A stretch of DNA of 64,000 bases, taken from the NCBI GenBank assembly GCA_028823035.1, contig JAPKCI010000002.1:1-64000 (forward strand). Reading direction: 5' to 3'. Origin of the DNA: Rubripirellula sp. (lineage in GTDB: Bacteria; Planctomycetota; Planctomycetia; Pirellulales; Pirellulaceae). A program made the translations under genes and the position numbers. Within the stretch, counting starts at the first letter, position 1. The number at the start of each line of letters is the position of its first letter. Of this stretch, positions 23,201 through 32,138 are shown piece by piece. A model generated the notes under the pieces. That model searched no databases. It saw only the letters and a list, made by a program, of their open reading frames with translations, and was not told the DNA's origin.

Positions 23201-23532
23201 TACTTTTCCAGAACCCCGTTGGCTTCCAAATCCATGGCGCAATTCAGACCAGTCTGACCACCCAAGGTCGGGAGCAGGGCATCTGGACGTTCCTTCGCAA
23301 TGACCTTCTCGATCATCTGCCAGGTCAGAGGCTCGATATAAGTTGCATCTGCGGTTCCGGGATCTGTCATGATGGTCGCAGGGTTGCTGTTAACCAACAC
23401 GACCTCGTAGCCCTCCTCTCGAAGAGCCTTGCAAGCCTGAGTTCCTGAGTAGTCAAATTCGCAAGCTTGTCCAATCACAATTGGACCGCTGCCAATGATC
23501 AGAATTTTTTTGATATCGTCGCGACGGGGCAC
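20281..23532 (-). CDS. carB: Carbamoyl-phosphate synthase large subunit
   Basis: [29 protein letters not shown], duplicated ATP-grasp halves, C-term MGS-like domain; likely GTG start at 23532 (ORF extends to 23577). Confidence 0.97.
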   Translation of the reverse strand: MPRRDDIKKILIIGSGPIVIGQACEFDYSGTQACKALREEGYEVVLVNSNPATIMTDPGTADATYIEPLTWQMIEKVIAKERPDALLPTLGGQTGLNCAMDLEANGVLEKYGVEMIGANAAVIAKAEEREQFKAAMQKIGLETCNGNTVKTLEKAREALHNVGLPAVVRPSFTMGGSGSAIAYNKDDFDALVQNGLDQSPVTEVLIEESIIGWKEYEMEVVRDKDDNVVIVCSIENFDAMGVHTGDSITVAPAQTLTDKEYQRMRDASLAVIREIGVETGGSNIQFAIEPNTGRMIVIEMNPRVSRSSALASKATGFPIAKIAAKLAVGYLLWELPNDITKQTKACFEPTIDYVVTKMPRFAFEKFPEADATLTTQMKSVGETMAIGRTFRESMQKAMRGLEVGAFGLGSDNRDAWGTELQPDLDEIRAKLSTPGAERIFYIRYALKADMTIDEVFSLTNIDVWFLDHLSQIIEHENRLIEIGTLESFTRDEMWEAKRDGFSDRQIAKITSTTETKVRARRLELGVRPVFKSVDTCAAEFEAYTPYYYSTYEIEDELPPKSDKKRVVILGGGPNRIGQGIEFDYCCCHASFALREIGYESVMINSNPETVSTDYDTSDMLFFEPLTIEDVLNVCDAIQPDGVIVQFGGQTPLNLARGLSEAGVPVIGTSVDTIEAAEDRELFQQLIDELGLRQPPSGIARNMAEARVAAKIIGFPMLVRPSFVLGGRAMEICYDQTQFDRYVAEAFVVADGQPVLIDRFLEDATEVDVDAIADGTDCVIMGIMEHIEEAGVHSGDSACAIPPFSLTQPILHEIRAATNKLAKRLNVIGLMNIQFAIKSEDQCPTLYVLEVNPRASRTAPFVAKATGVPVANIATKVMAGISLAEQNVTKEPIPRHVSIKESVFPFRKFAGVDIVLGPEMRSTGEVMGVSDKFSLAFAKSQIAAGSLLPETGKIFISLSSRHKDAAKAIGLELLDLGFEILATSGTAAKLEEGGVEVTRVKKLAEGHPNLIDYLKNDDVQLILNTPSGKGARTDEGRIRAAAVQHGVPCITTLAAAEVAVRAMRATREVELEVESLQSRYAKSL

Positions 23533-23867
23533 GTTTGTAGTTCCAGCGGCGTAGATTGACGAAGGATGAATCACCAAACTTGCAAGAAGCCAACCTCGCG
23601 TTCCGACCCGGAGGGTCCATCACTGGGAAACTCGGCACTCTCAGTGACTAGTAAACGGTGACTGGTAGAAACATCGACAGAGTAAGGTTGACACCTGCAA
23701 ATTGAGGCAGAGGATAGCAGAAAACGCGTGAGTCGTAGAGGACGCATCTAAACGCCAAAGTAAACGGGGCCCGTGGTCTCGTCCAAGGGACTTGGAACAG
23801 AACCATCATTGCCCCTCACCGGCACTTTTTTGGCATCCGATGGAACTATTATCGGCTGAGCAGCAAA

Positions 23868-24854
23868 TCAGTCTTCCTGCGAAACCGGTCCTGCAGACGG
23901 ACTGGGAACCTGCTGATCAAGATCACTGGGAACCGACTGATCAAGATCACTGGGAACCTGCTGGCTCATGTTGGATCGACGGACCATGCCGTAACGCCAA
24001 ATAAATCCCACCGCGATCAAGGCTGCCCCTACCAAAGTCCACCACCGGGGCAACTGGTAGCTCGGGTAGCTTCTCCAAGCGATGAACGTCCAAATCGGTA
24101 CCGCAACCGGCTCCAACAACGTAAGCAAAGAGGCCTCGTTACTTTCAACCTCACGAACCGCCCACGCAAAGATCATGTACGGTATCGCCAACTGTACCGC
24201 CCCTAGGCAGAACAGCGCGATCCACTGTCCCCCGTGCGGCAACGGAACCTTGCCAATGACCAGCGGTGCCAAACACACGACACTGACCAAATGGTTCACC
24301 AGCCCAAGCCAAGCCACATCCACACCGCGAAGCCTGCGCAGCGACAGCATTACTACCGCATACATTAAACCTGAAAACAGCGCCAAACCGACCGGGCCAG
24401 TAACCAGGGACTCATGAGTCACGCGCGCCTCCATCCCAATGATGAAGGCAATGCCGACGAGCGACAGACCTACCATCACCCAGTCGCTTCGATGTGGGCG
24501 ATCACCGATTCCGAACAACCCAGCCACAACCACCCAAGCGGGGCCAACATACTGCAACCAAATCGTGGTCGTCTCCGAACCATTCACCATGGCAACCAGA
24601 AAAGAATATGTCATCGCAAGGAATGCCATCGACATGGGAATCATCGCAACGCGAAACTGCGGTCGACGCACAAATGGCAATACCGTCAATGCAGCAAAGA
24701 CGGCGCGCCAGAACGTCAAAGCCACGCCACGTGTTTCCATTGGCCAATCATCGAACCACGGCGCCTTCGCGTACAGACCGCTCGTGCTCCAAAGTAAAGC
24801 AGCGACCACCACAAGCAGGCGTGAACGATCCCGAACCGAAAGCTTGACCATCAA
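23868..24854 (-). CDS. EamA/DMT family transporter
   Basis: About 10 hydrophobic segments, e.g. LLWSTSGLYAKAPWFDDWPM and VVAGLFGIGDRPHRSDWVMVGLSLVGIAFI. Confidence 0.85.
   Translation of the reverse strand: MMVKLSVRDRSRLLVVVAALLWSTSGLYAKAPWFDDWPMETRGVALTFWRAVFAALTVLPFVRRPQFRVAMIPMSMAFLAMTYSFLVAMVNGSETTTIWLQYVGPAWVVVAGLFGIGDRPHRSDWVMVGLSLVGIAFIIGMEARVTHESLVTGPVGLALFSGLMYAVVMLSLRRLRGVDVAWLGLVNHLVSVVCLAPLVIGKVPLPHGGQWIALFCLGAVQLAIPYMIFAWAVREVESNEASLLTLLEPVAVPIWTFIAWRSYPSYQLPRWWTLVGAALIAVGFIWRYGMVRRSNMSQQVPSDLDQSVPSDLDQQVPSPSAGPVSQED
23910..23957. repeat. 24-bp in-frame tandem repeat at the 3' end of the DMT gene
   Basis: ctgctgatcaagatcactgggaac / cgactgatcaagatcactgggaac. Confidence 0.9.
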
Positions 24855-25762
24855 TTCTGACTTGGACCGGACGACATCAAACGCATCAAGATACGAACAG
24901 GCAAATGGTCGCTGGCAAACCGTCCAGAGGCTGTTTTCGGATCAAGGGTGGAAAGCTGCTCGACCTCGATCGGGCCACCAACGAAAACGTGGTCGATGAT
25001 ACGCTCGGGTATCACACCGCGAAATCCATTCCACGTGCTATCTGGTCCAGCCACCTCTTGCTTACTCGCCTTCCGGGCGTCGACCAGCAAGTTTCCATCA
25101 ATCAACGCCTGGTAGGGTGGCGATTCTGGCAGGCAATTGAAGTCACCCATCACGATGGTAGGCATATCCTTGACCTGATCTCTCACGACCTTGGTTATCA
25201 GCCGACCGCTTTCCAGACGCGACTTGGATCCACGATGATCAAAGTGTGCATTGGCCACCCACAGATTGCTACCCGTTGTCTTGTCCTTTAGAAGCATCCA
25301 GGTGCACGTCCTCGGCAGCGACGCGTCCCAACCCGCAACACCAACTTCCGCTGGTCTCTGGCTCAACCAGAACGTTCCCCGGTCAAGCTGCTCGAAACGT
25401 TCCTTACGAAAGAAAATTGGCGCGTGTTCACCGCCTCTCTTCCCATCATCACGGCCCAATCCATAGAACTGAAAATCAACGAGTCTGGCGACCAACGCAT
25501 CCAATTGCCCTGCCGTCACCTCCTGCAAACCGATCACATCCTGCTTTGATATCAGATCAACTACCGCATCAACACGGTTGCGCCAGACGTCCTTTCCGTC
25601 ACGTGGATTGTCGTATCGGATGTTATAAGTCATCAGTCTGATTGGACTGGGCGACTCATCCGCCTGTATTTCGCTCAATTGGATCGAATTCAGGGACAGC
25701 AACACACAGAATAGCCTCAACCATGCTGGAAAGTTCACCATTGGGACTGACTCGGGCATCAA
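24851..25762 (-). CDS. Endonuclease/exonuclease/phosphatase family protein, exported
   Basis: RLMTYNIRYDNPRDGKDVW, IGLQEV, MGDFNCLP, ASDHLPV. Confidence 0.92.
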   Translation of the reverse strand: MMPESVPMVNFPAWLRLFCVLLSLNSIQLSEIQADESPSPIRLMTYNIRYDNPRDGKDVWRNRVDAVVDLISKQDVIGLQEVTAGQLDALVARLVDFQFYGLGRDDGKRGGEHAPIFFRKERFEQLDRGTFWLSQRPAEVGVAGWDASLPRTCTWMLLKDKTTGSNLWVANAHFDHRGSKSRLESGRLITKVVRDQVKDMPTIVMGDFNCLPESPPYQALIDGNLLVDARKASKQEVAGPDSTWNGFRGVIPERIIDHVFVGGPIEVEQLSTLDPKTASGRFASDHLPVRILMRLMSSGPSQN

Positions 25763-25774
25763 GCATAAGAAAGC

Positions 25775-27106
25775 TTACTCGTGGCGAAGTGCCTCGATAG
25801 GATTCATCTTCGCTGCACGCACGGCAGGATACAACCCGCTGACTAATCCCACTCCCACGGCAATCACGACAGCCAACGGAATCGTCCAATACACAATCGA
25901 CGGCTTCGCTTCACGGATCGGCTGTGGAAGACTCGCAAACTGCTCAGGAAATCCCTGCTCGAAGCCCCAGATCAAACCCCCATAGACTGGTAAGCTGAGG
26001 AAACCGAGCAAGATTCCGAGAAACGCTCCGACAAAGCTGAGAACAATCGTTTCAACAAGGAATTGTTTGACAATATCTGCCCGCTTTGCCCCCAACGCGC
26101 GTCTGATACCAATCTCACGCGTTCGTTCGGTTACGCTCGCCAGCATGATGTTCATGATCCCGATCCCGCCAACCAGCAGGGAAATGCAGGCGATCAGGAT
26201 TGCGATACCGAGGAACAGCATCTTCATGTTTCGAGCCTGCTCCAACAACTCCAAAGGCACAACGACCACCGTATCATTCAAATCGCTGTGGTTGGGTGCC
26301 AACAAACTCTTGATCAGTGCCGCCGATGGTCGAACCAGTTCGGGTCGAGTGGCCTGCAAAGTGATCTGATTCAATTCCATGATTTCCATCTGAAACTGAC
26401 CGCTACGTCGGGTCACGATGGTATCCCCAACCCGCTTCCGAAGGGTTTTTATGGGGATATACACATCAGAAGAGAAATCCTGCGAGTCGAGTGATCCACC
26501 GATAGCCGCGGACGGATTGCGATGCTCAAGGACTCCTACGATCTTGTACTTGTCGGTATGCTCGGGAACGTTAAGTCGTTTCCCCAAAGGCTCTTCATAA
26601 GGGAAAAGCTCTGCTGCGACCCCGGCCGAGATCACGCAAACGGTATCAGCTTTAATATCGTCTGCGTCACCTAGAAACCGGCCACCGTTAGCTCGGATCT
26701 TCAAACTGTTGACGTCTGCATACGCGGGAGTGCATCCCACCAAGCGACCATCAATGGAACGATCGCGATAGGTAAATTGCCGTCTTATTTCCCGGATTGG
26801 GATCGCCGTCACGATCGTCGGAACATTCTCCACGATTCTTTCCAGATCGCTGCGCAGCAATCCGTACTGATTTGCCCCCATTCCAGCCAATTTGTCCTCC
26901 GGCGGCTTTTGGCTTCGAACGATAATGGTCGTTGAACCGAGTGACTCGATCTGCCTCTGAACCTGATCACTTGCCCCTTGGCTAATCGCAGTCAGGACAA
27001 TGACCGCCGTGACACCAATCATGATGCCAATCATTGTCAAAGCCGTTCGCAATGGGTGCAATGCGAGGCTTTTGATACCGAGTTTCCAAATACGTAACCA
27101 AATCAT
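25775..27106 (-). CDS. MacB-like ABC transporter permease
   Basis: HPLRTALTMIGIMIGVTAVIVLTA; MLASVTERTREIGIRRALGAKRADI; ending in RAAKMNPIEALRHE. Confidence 0.93.
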   Translation of the reverse strand: MIWLRIWKLGIKSLALHPLRTALTMIGIMIGVTAVIVLTAISQGASDQVQRQIESLGSTTIIVRSQKPPEDKLAGMGANQYGLLRSDLERIVENVPTIVTAIPIREIRRQFTYRDRSIDGRLVGCTPAYADVNSLKIRANGGRFLGDADDIKADTVCVISAGVAAELFPYEEPLGKRLNVPEHTDKYKIVGVLEHRNPSAAIGGSLDSQDFSSDVYIPIKTLRKRVGDTIVTRRSGQFQMEIMELNQITLQATRPELVRPSAALIKSLLAPNHSDLNDTVVVVPLELLEQARNMKMLFLGIAILIACISLLVGGIGIMNIMLASVTERTREIGIRRALGAKRADIVKQFLVETIVLSFVGAFLGILLGFLSLPVYGGLIWGFEQGFPEQFASLPQPIREAKPSIVYWTIPLAVVIAVGVGLVSGLYPAVRAAKMNPIEALRHE

Positions 27107-27129
27107 GAACTCTGTTCCCGAAGACTGAA

Positions 27130-27945
27130 CTACTGTTTGGCTAAGAGTTCTTTCACAGCCTGTTGCTGAGCCAGCCTGGCAGCATCACGCCGTTCTTCAC
27201 TTACTTTTTCATCCGAATGAAGCATCCCGTCTTTCAAGAGAACGATTCGCTTTGCACGGTCTGCCACATCGTCTTCGTGCGTGACGATAATGATCGTCCG
27301 ACCGTCGCTATTGAGCTCATCAAAAATCGCCAAAATCTCATAGGTCGTGGCCGAATCGAGGTTTCCCGTCGGCTCATCCGCCAGAACAAAGAACGGATCG
27401 TTCACCAAACTGCGGGCGATCGCGACACGTTGCTGCTGACCACCTGACAACTGCGCGGGACGGTGACTAAGGCGATCACCCAAGCCCACTCGTTCGGCCA
27501 ACTCCACAGCTCGCCTCTTTTCGTCCGCCCCAAGTTTTCCCTGATAGTAAAGCGGGACCTGAATGTTCTCAACTACACTCAACTGCTGAATCAAGTTGTA
27601 GGACTGGAACACAAATCCAATCCGCCTGCTTCTGATCTCGGCAAGTTGGTCATCTGTCATCTCGGCAATGTCATCATCACCAAGGTACAGGCTTCCGCTG
27701 GTTGGTTTGTCGAGACAACCGAGCAGGTTTAGCAACGTACTCTTGCCACTTCCCGAGGGTCCCATGATGGCAACATAATCGCCCTCTTGCACATCAAAGG
27801 AGACACCCCGCAGTGCTTTGACTGTCTCGCTTTTGAGCACATATTCCTTGGTAAGATCGCGAATCGAAGTGGCAAAGACCCTTGAATCAGCAGGGGCTGC
27901 GACGCGCGATTGATTTGCCAAGCCGTTAGGATCACCATTGCTCAT
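27130..27945 (-). CDS. ABC transporter ATP-binding protein (MacB/LolD type)
   Basis: MGPSGSGKSTLLNLLGCLDKPTSG; LSGGQQQRVAIARSLVNDPFFVLADEPTGNLDS. Confidence 0.96.
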   Translation of the reverse strand: MSNGDPNGLANQSRVAAPADSRVFATSIRDLTKEYVLKSETVKALRGVSFDVQEGDYVAIMGPSGSGKSTLLNLLGCLDKPTSGSLYLGDDDIAEMTDDQLAEIRSRRIGFVFQSYNLIQQLSVVENIQVPLYYQGKLGADEKRRAVELAERVGLGDRLSHRPAQLSGGQQQRVAIARSLVNDPFFVLADEPTGNLDSATTYEILAIFDELNSDGRTIIIVTHEDDVADRAKRIVLLKDGMLHSDEKVSEERRDAARLAQQQAVKELLAKQ

Positions 27946-29765
27946 CAGGATCCTCCTCCACCCGTGCGTTTTTTGATCGCTTGGGTCAACTCTATTTTCG
28001 TCACATCGCCATCGCCATCAACATCGGCATCAGAGATCATGCTTCGAAAACGACCATCAATCGCCTTGATCTCTTCGGCGGACAGAGTACCGTCACTGTC
28101 CTTGTCATTTTGTTCCATCGCCCTTTTGACCATTTCGCTGGCGGAAGGCATGCCACCGCCGCCAGGTGGTCCTCCTCCAGCACCTCCCGCTCTTTCGCCG
28201 CCAGGTCGGCCAGTACCTCCACCGCCAGGTCGGCCAGTACCTCCACCGCCAGGTCGGCCAGTACCTCCACCGCCAGGTCGGCCACCTTCTCCGCCCGATC
28301 GCACCGATCCCGGAGTTGCCAAGTCACGCATGCCGCTGTTGTCTTCGCGTACAATCTCCGGCAGTTCCATCAAGTCAAGATGATCGCGGAGGTTTAAGAT
28401 AACGACATCGTCATCATTCAGGCCGGCATCAACACTTGCCATCTTGTCATTGGTCGCCTGAATTTTAATCTTTGAGGTGACGAATTCATCCGGTCCCTTC
28501 ATCACCAGGGAATACATATCGGGACCATGCTCATACAAACCCTCGATTGGGATCTGCAGCGCATCATCATGTTGCTCGACAAAAATCTGGACCTCAGCAG
28601 TCATCCCCGTCCGGATATTCTCTGGTGGATCGATGATCTCGACAATGGTTGCATACTCTTTGATGGATGAGCTGAAGAAACTTCCTGGCTCCGCGTATCG
28701 ATTCACCTTGACCACACGTCCAGTGAGTTTCATTCCAGGGATGGCGTCAATCTCTATCCTCGCAGCCATGCCCTCAGTAATGAGCGTGATACGCGATTCA
28801 TTGATTTTGCACTTCACCTGCATCAGTGATGGATCAGGCAAGCGAATGATCTCTTGACGCTCACGCACAGTCGCTCCAGCTTCAACCACGAACTCGGCAC
28901 TGCCACCACGACTGCTGTAGCGGTTGGCATGAACAACGACTCCATCGGCTGGTGCCATCATAACGCAATTGCCAATCTGCTCTATGATGTCATCCAGCTC
29001 GGATGTTTCCTCCATCAGTTCACTTTGAGTCGCCGACAGTGAAGCCTCAGCAGCTTCGATGCCACTATCAAATTGAACCAACATTTTCTGCTTTGTTAGA
29101 TTTTGCAGCACTTTTAACTTGCTCTCCGCAACGTCCAATTGGTTTTGCGCGTCGGCAACCGAAAACTGATTGGCCTCTAAGGTGAGTGCATTCAACAATC
29201 CTTTGGCAACCAGACGCTCACTACTTTGACTATTAAGCCTCGCTATTCGTAACTTCTGCTCAGCAACCGCCTTTAAACTGAAAATCTCTTTCTCCGCTGT
29301 TTTATAGACCCCCTCCAGATATTCCTCACGCGAGATCTTGGCCTGCTCCACATTGGCTAACGAAGTAGCGAGACGAGCTTCCGCAGTAATCACCTGAATT
29401 TTCTGTTCCTTGAGCCTCAACTCCAATTCAGAGGAATCGAGTTCCACCAGTTTCTGGCCTTTTTTAACGCGAGCTCCCTCGTCAATCACCCACAGAATTG
29501 CAGTTCCACTAGTCCCGCGAGACTTGACGTCACAAACGATTTCGGTGTTGCTGCTACTTTCAACCTCGCCTTGCTCCAAAACGATGTGATCAAATGGACC
29601 ACGGCGGGCGACCTGTGTGATCAAGTCATCAGAATTGACTCGTGCCCCGTCGCTATCGAGAAAAACGTAACCAGCACCACCGATTGCAGCAATGAAGATG
29701 ATGCAGATGAGGAGGCCTACCCAGACATTGGCCTGCCTGTGGTTTTTGGGCGATTTACTTTTCAT
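27945..29765 (-). CDS. HlyD/MFP-type periplasmic adaptor with Gly/Pro-rich linker and C-terminal EF-hand pair
   Basis: Single N-term TM, long coiled-coil region, beta-barrel region GMKLTGRVVKVNRYAEPGSF; EF-hands NDKDSDGTLSAEE and DADVDGDGDVTKIE. Confidence 0.88.
   Translation of the reverse strand: MKSKSPKNHRQANVWVGLLICIIFIAAIGGAGYVFLDSDGARVNSDDLITQVARRGPFDHIVLEQGEVESSSNTEIVCDVKSRGTSGTAILWVIDEGARVKKGQKLVELDSSELELRLKEQKIQVITAEARLATSLANVEQAKISREEYLEGVYKTAEKEIFSLKAVAEQKLRIARLNSQSSERLVAKGLLNALTLEANQFSVADAQNQLDVAESKLKVLQNLTKQKMLVQFDSGIEAAEASLSATQSELMEETSELDDIIEQIGNCVMMAPADGVVVHANRYSSRGGSAEFVVEAGATVRERQEIIRLPDPSLMQVKCKINESRITLITEGMAARIEIDAIPGMKLTGRVVKVNRYAEPGSFFSSSIKEYATIVEIIDPPENIRTGMTAEVQIFVEQHDDALQIPIEGLYEHGPDMYSLVMKGPDEFVTSKIKIQATNDKMASVDAGLNDDDVVILNLRDHLDLMELPEIVREDNSGMRDLATPGSVRSGGEGGRPGGGGTGRPGGGGTGRPGGGGTGRPGGERAGGAGGGPPGGGGMPSASEMVKRAMEQNDKDSDGTLSAEEIKAIDGRFRSMISDADVDGDGDVTKIELTQAIKKRTGGGGS
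28203..28284. repeat. 24-bp tandem repeat coding (GRPGGGGT)n, 3 perfect copies plus partial
   Basis: aggtcggccagtacctccaccgcc x3 at 28203-28274. Confidence 0.95.
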
Positions 29766-29936
29766 GATGCCGGCGTGAAAGGAGGGAAGGTCAAGGAAGG
29801 ACCGTATTTGTGGTAACCCCCGGCAGTTGCCAAGGTTTCGAATATCATCATTTCCGATGCGTGATTGTGTTTGCTTGATGATATCGCAAGGGAGGGTTTG
29901 TCGGCTTGTTGAGCCAGTTTAGGGGGGGCTTCATTC

Positions 29937-31373
29937 TCAGGATTCTAGCCGGATGTCAAAGTAGCGATCTGCGTCAATCCGCAGATTTGCTGGGATCTTT
30001 TCTCTCAGAACTTCCGCTGTTAACGCCAGCCTAGGGTTAATCTCGACCTGAACCCCCTGATCCACCCAAGCGCCAGCCTGCTCCAACCAGCCTTGATGCA
30101 AGTCCGAGATCGCTTTTCTGGCCATGCTGGGCGTGTCAGTGACTGATCCATCACCATTCTTGACCGGTGCGAATGCTTCGCAGGGAAGTGACTCAACCAC
30201 AAACGCATTATTTGCGAGGGGCAGCAGGTCAAAAATAAATCTTTCAAATTTGGTCGCGTTCGGCTGATCAGGTGCAACCGCTCGGCCCTGTTCATCAATA
30301 TGAGGGACTTTCTTTGCAGCGCGGTGAAAGGGCAATGATGTCGCGAGGGAACCGATACGCCTCAGGAAATTAACATTAAACAGGTGAACGCCAATGTTCC
30401 CCGCCCACAGTTTCAGTGATCCATCGGCATTTGTCGCCTCCGCAGCCTCTGCTGGCAAATCGCTGTACTCGATGATCTGAACCTGCCCCTCAACCAGAAC
30501 AACGTTGCCGACCTTTTCCATCGGATAGCGTTTCCTAACAACCTGTGTCGTCATCTCACTTTCGGCCATTAAATGGTGTCCGATCAGAGCAGGGTCACAA
30601 AGATTGGCCAGCGGGTTATCAACTTGAATATAAGCCAGGTGTATCACACCCCGCTTTGCTGCGTCGGCCAGACAACCACTCCGGTCCAACGCTGCAACTG
30701 TTCCGCCATGCCCATCGGGACTCAGTGCGAGAGAGCCCGGATTCTGCATCAGCAATTTTCCAGTTGATGAATCAACTGCCGGCATCGTACCCTGCTTGAA
30801 TATTTTCACATCCTCAAATGGCAACCCAAGGTAATCATTTTCGGCGAAATAGTCGACGGTCTGCTGATCTGTTGCCTCGCTTGTCATGATGTATAAAGGA
30901 ATACGACAGCCATATATTTCGTTGACTGCCAACAGACGATCAGCAAAAAATTGAAAGAGAGTTCGCTTGGAAACCGGTCCGATAGGAAACATCCCTTTTG
31001 GCTGATCGAATCCCAGACGCGTGCCTTGACCACCCGCGACGATAACAGCGGCCACCTGACCATTGCGTAAAGCTTCTTCACCCCGCAGTTTAGCCTGAGC
31101 CTGAGACCAGTCAGCCCCGCTGCCATCAGCACGAACTGCCGGTGGCGACTCGGCTCTCGCAGCCAATGCCATGAAGTCGGTGCTGCCGTACTCACCGCGA
31201 ACCAGACTCGCCAATTCGGGAAGGTCGAGTTCTCTCACCTGTGCAGCCAAAATTGTCTGCTGCGATTGACTTAGCGCGTGCCAGTGGTGCAGGACATGCT
31301 GCTGACCAAATCCAGCAAGCAGCTCTTGCAAACTGTCGAAACTCAGAGGTTTATCAGTCAACGGTTCACTCAA
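29937..31373 (-). CDS. UDP-sugar pyrophosphorylase, eukaryotic UDPGP/UAP type
   Basis: VAAVIVAGGQGTRLGFDQPKGMFPIG; LYIMTSEATDQQT; NPLANLCDPALIGHHL; FERFIFDLLPLA. Confidence 0.9.
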   Translation of the reverse strand: MSEPLTDKPLSFDSLQELLAGFGQQHVLHHWHALSQSQQTILAAQVRELDLPELASLVRGEYGSTDFMALAARAESPPAVRADGSGADWSQAQAKLRGEEALRNGQVAAVIVAGGQGTRLGFDQPKGMFPIGPVSKRTLFQFFADRLLAVNEIYGCRIPLYIMTSEATDQQTVDYFAENDYLGLPFEDVKIFKQGTMPAVDSSTGKLLMQNPGSLALSPDGHGGTVAALDRSGCLADAAKRGVIHLAYIQVDNPLANLCDPALIGHHLMAESEMTTQVVRKRYPMEKVGNVVLVEGQVQIIEYSDLPAEAAEATNADGSLKLWAGNIGVHLFNVNFLRRIGSLATSLPFHRAAKKVPHIDEQGRAVAPDQPNATKFERFIFDLLPLANNAFVVESLPCEAFAPVKNGDGSVTDTPSMARKAISDLHQGWLEQAGAWVDQGVQVEINPRLALTAEVLREKIPANLRIDADRYFDIRLES

Positions 31374-31392
31374 TTGATAAGGTTTTCATCAT

Positions 31393-32124
31393 TCAATGCC
31401 GGTAATGCCATTGCCGTGAATCGTATCGCTGTTCACGCAATCTGCTGACTTCTTTTTCTAGCAAACCTGCCCTCAGGCTGGACCGGATGTCGAATACCGT
31501 TTCCAGATCATTCTTCAGACGCTCTGGACTCAGTGGCACATTGGTCACAAAGGCACCGTGATCGCGACCCGCTCGATAATCCGGGTGCCGCGGCGTTTCA
31601 CGCAGGCAGTGATCCAGCATACTCAAATCAAAGTCGTATAAAAAAGTTCCGTGGTACAAAATTCGCTCCCGCGTGACACGCAAACTGTTCCCCGAACACT
31701 TACAGTTCTGCCACGTCAAATCACAGATTCCTTGCAGCTTCGCTGCTGGAATCTGCTGCTGAACAGCCGCTAACACTCGCCCCATGACATACTGATGAGC
31801 CGCATCAATTTTCTTCAATCCCTGGTGACGGTCATGAGCGAGAACGACGCTATACATCAGACATCCTGGCCCGCCCACCACGGACGCACCACCCGTACAC
31901 CGCCGCAGCACAGGTATTTTCCTGGACAAGCAATAATCGACATCGATCTCTTCGTGAACGCGACTGGAACGACCTGCAACAACCACCGGATCTGTAAATT
32001 CCCACAACCGCAGCACTTCCCAGGGATTGTCGTCATTCACGTCAATCTCTGTCCTGGTCAGAATCGCCTCATCCAGTGCCAAATGGTCAGCTGGATCGGT
32101 GAAATCATCCAACATCCGATGCAT
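31393..32124 (-). CDS. Lipoate-protein ligase A-like protein
   Basis: HLALDEAILT, LRLWEF, PVLRRCTGGASVVGGPGCLMYSVVL, KCSGNSLRVTRERILYHGTFLYDFD. Confidence 0.9.
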   Translation of the reverse strand: MHRMLDDFTDPADHLALDEAILTRTEIDVNDDNPWEVLRLWEFTDPVVVAGRSSRVHEEIDVDYCLSRKIPVLRRCTGGASVVGGPGCLMYSVVLAHDRHQGLKKIDAAHQYVMGRVLAAVQQQIPAAKLQGICDLTWQNCKCSGNSLRVTRERILYHGTFLYDFDLSMLDHCLRETPRHPDYRAGRDHGAFVTNVPLSPERLKNDLETVFDIRSSLRAGLLEKEVSRLREQRYDSRQWHYRH

Positions 32125-32138
32125 CTTGATCCTCTCAA

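Noticed and set aside
28203-28284. Repeat considered as a mobile or regulatory repeat
   Set aside because: It is in frame within the HlyD adaptor linker; kept as a coding repeat
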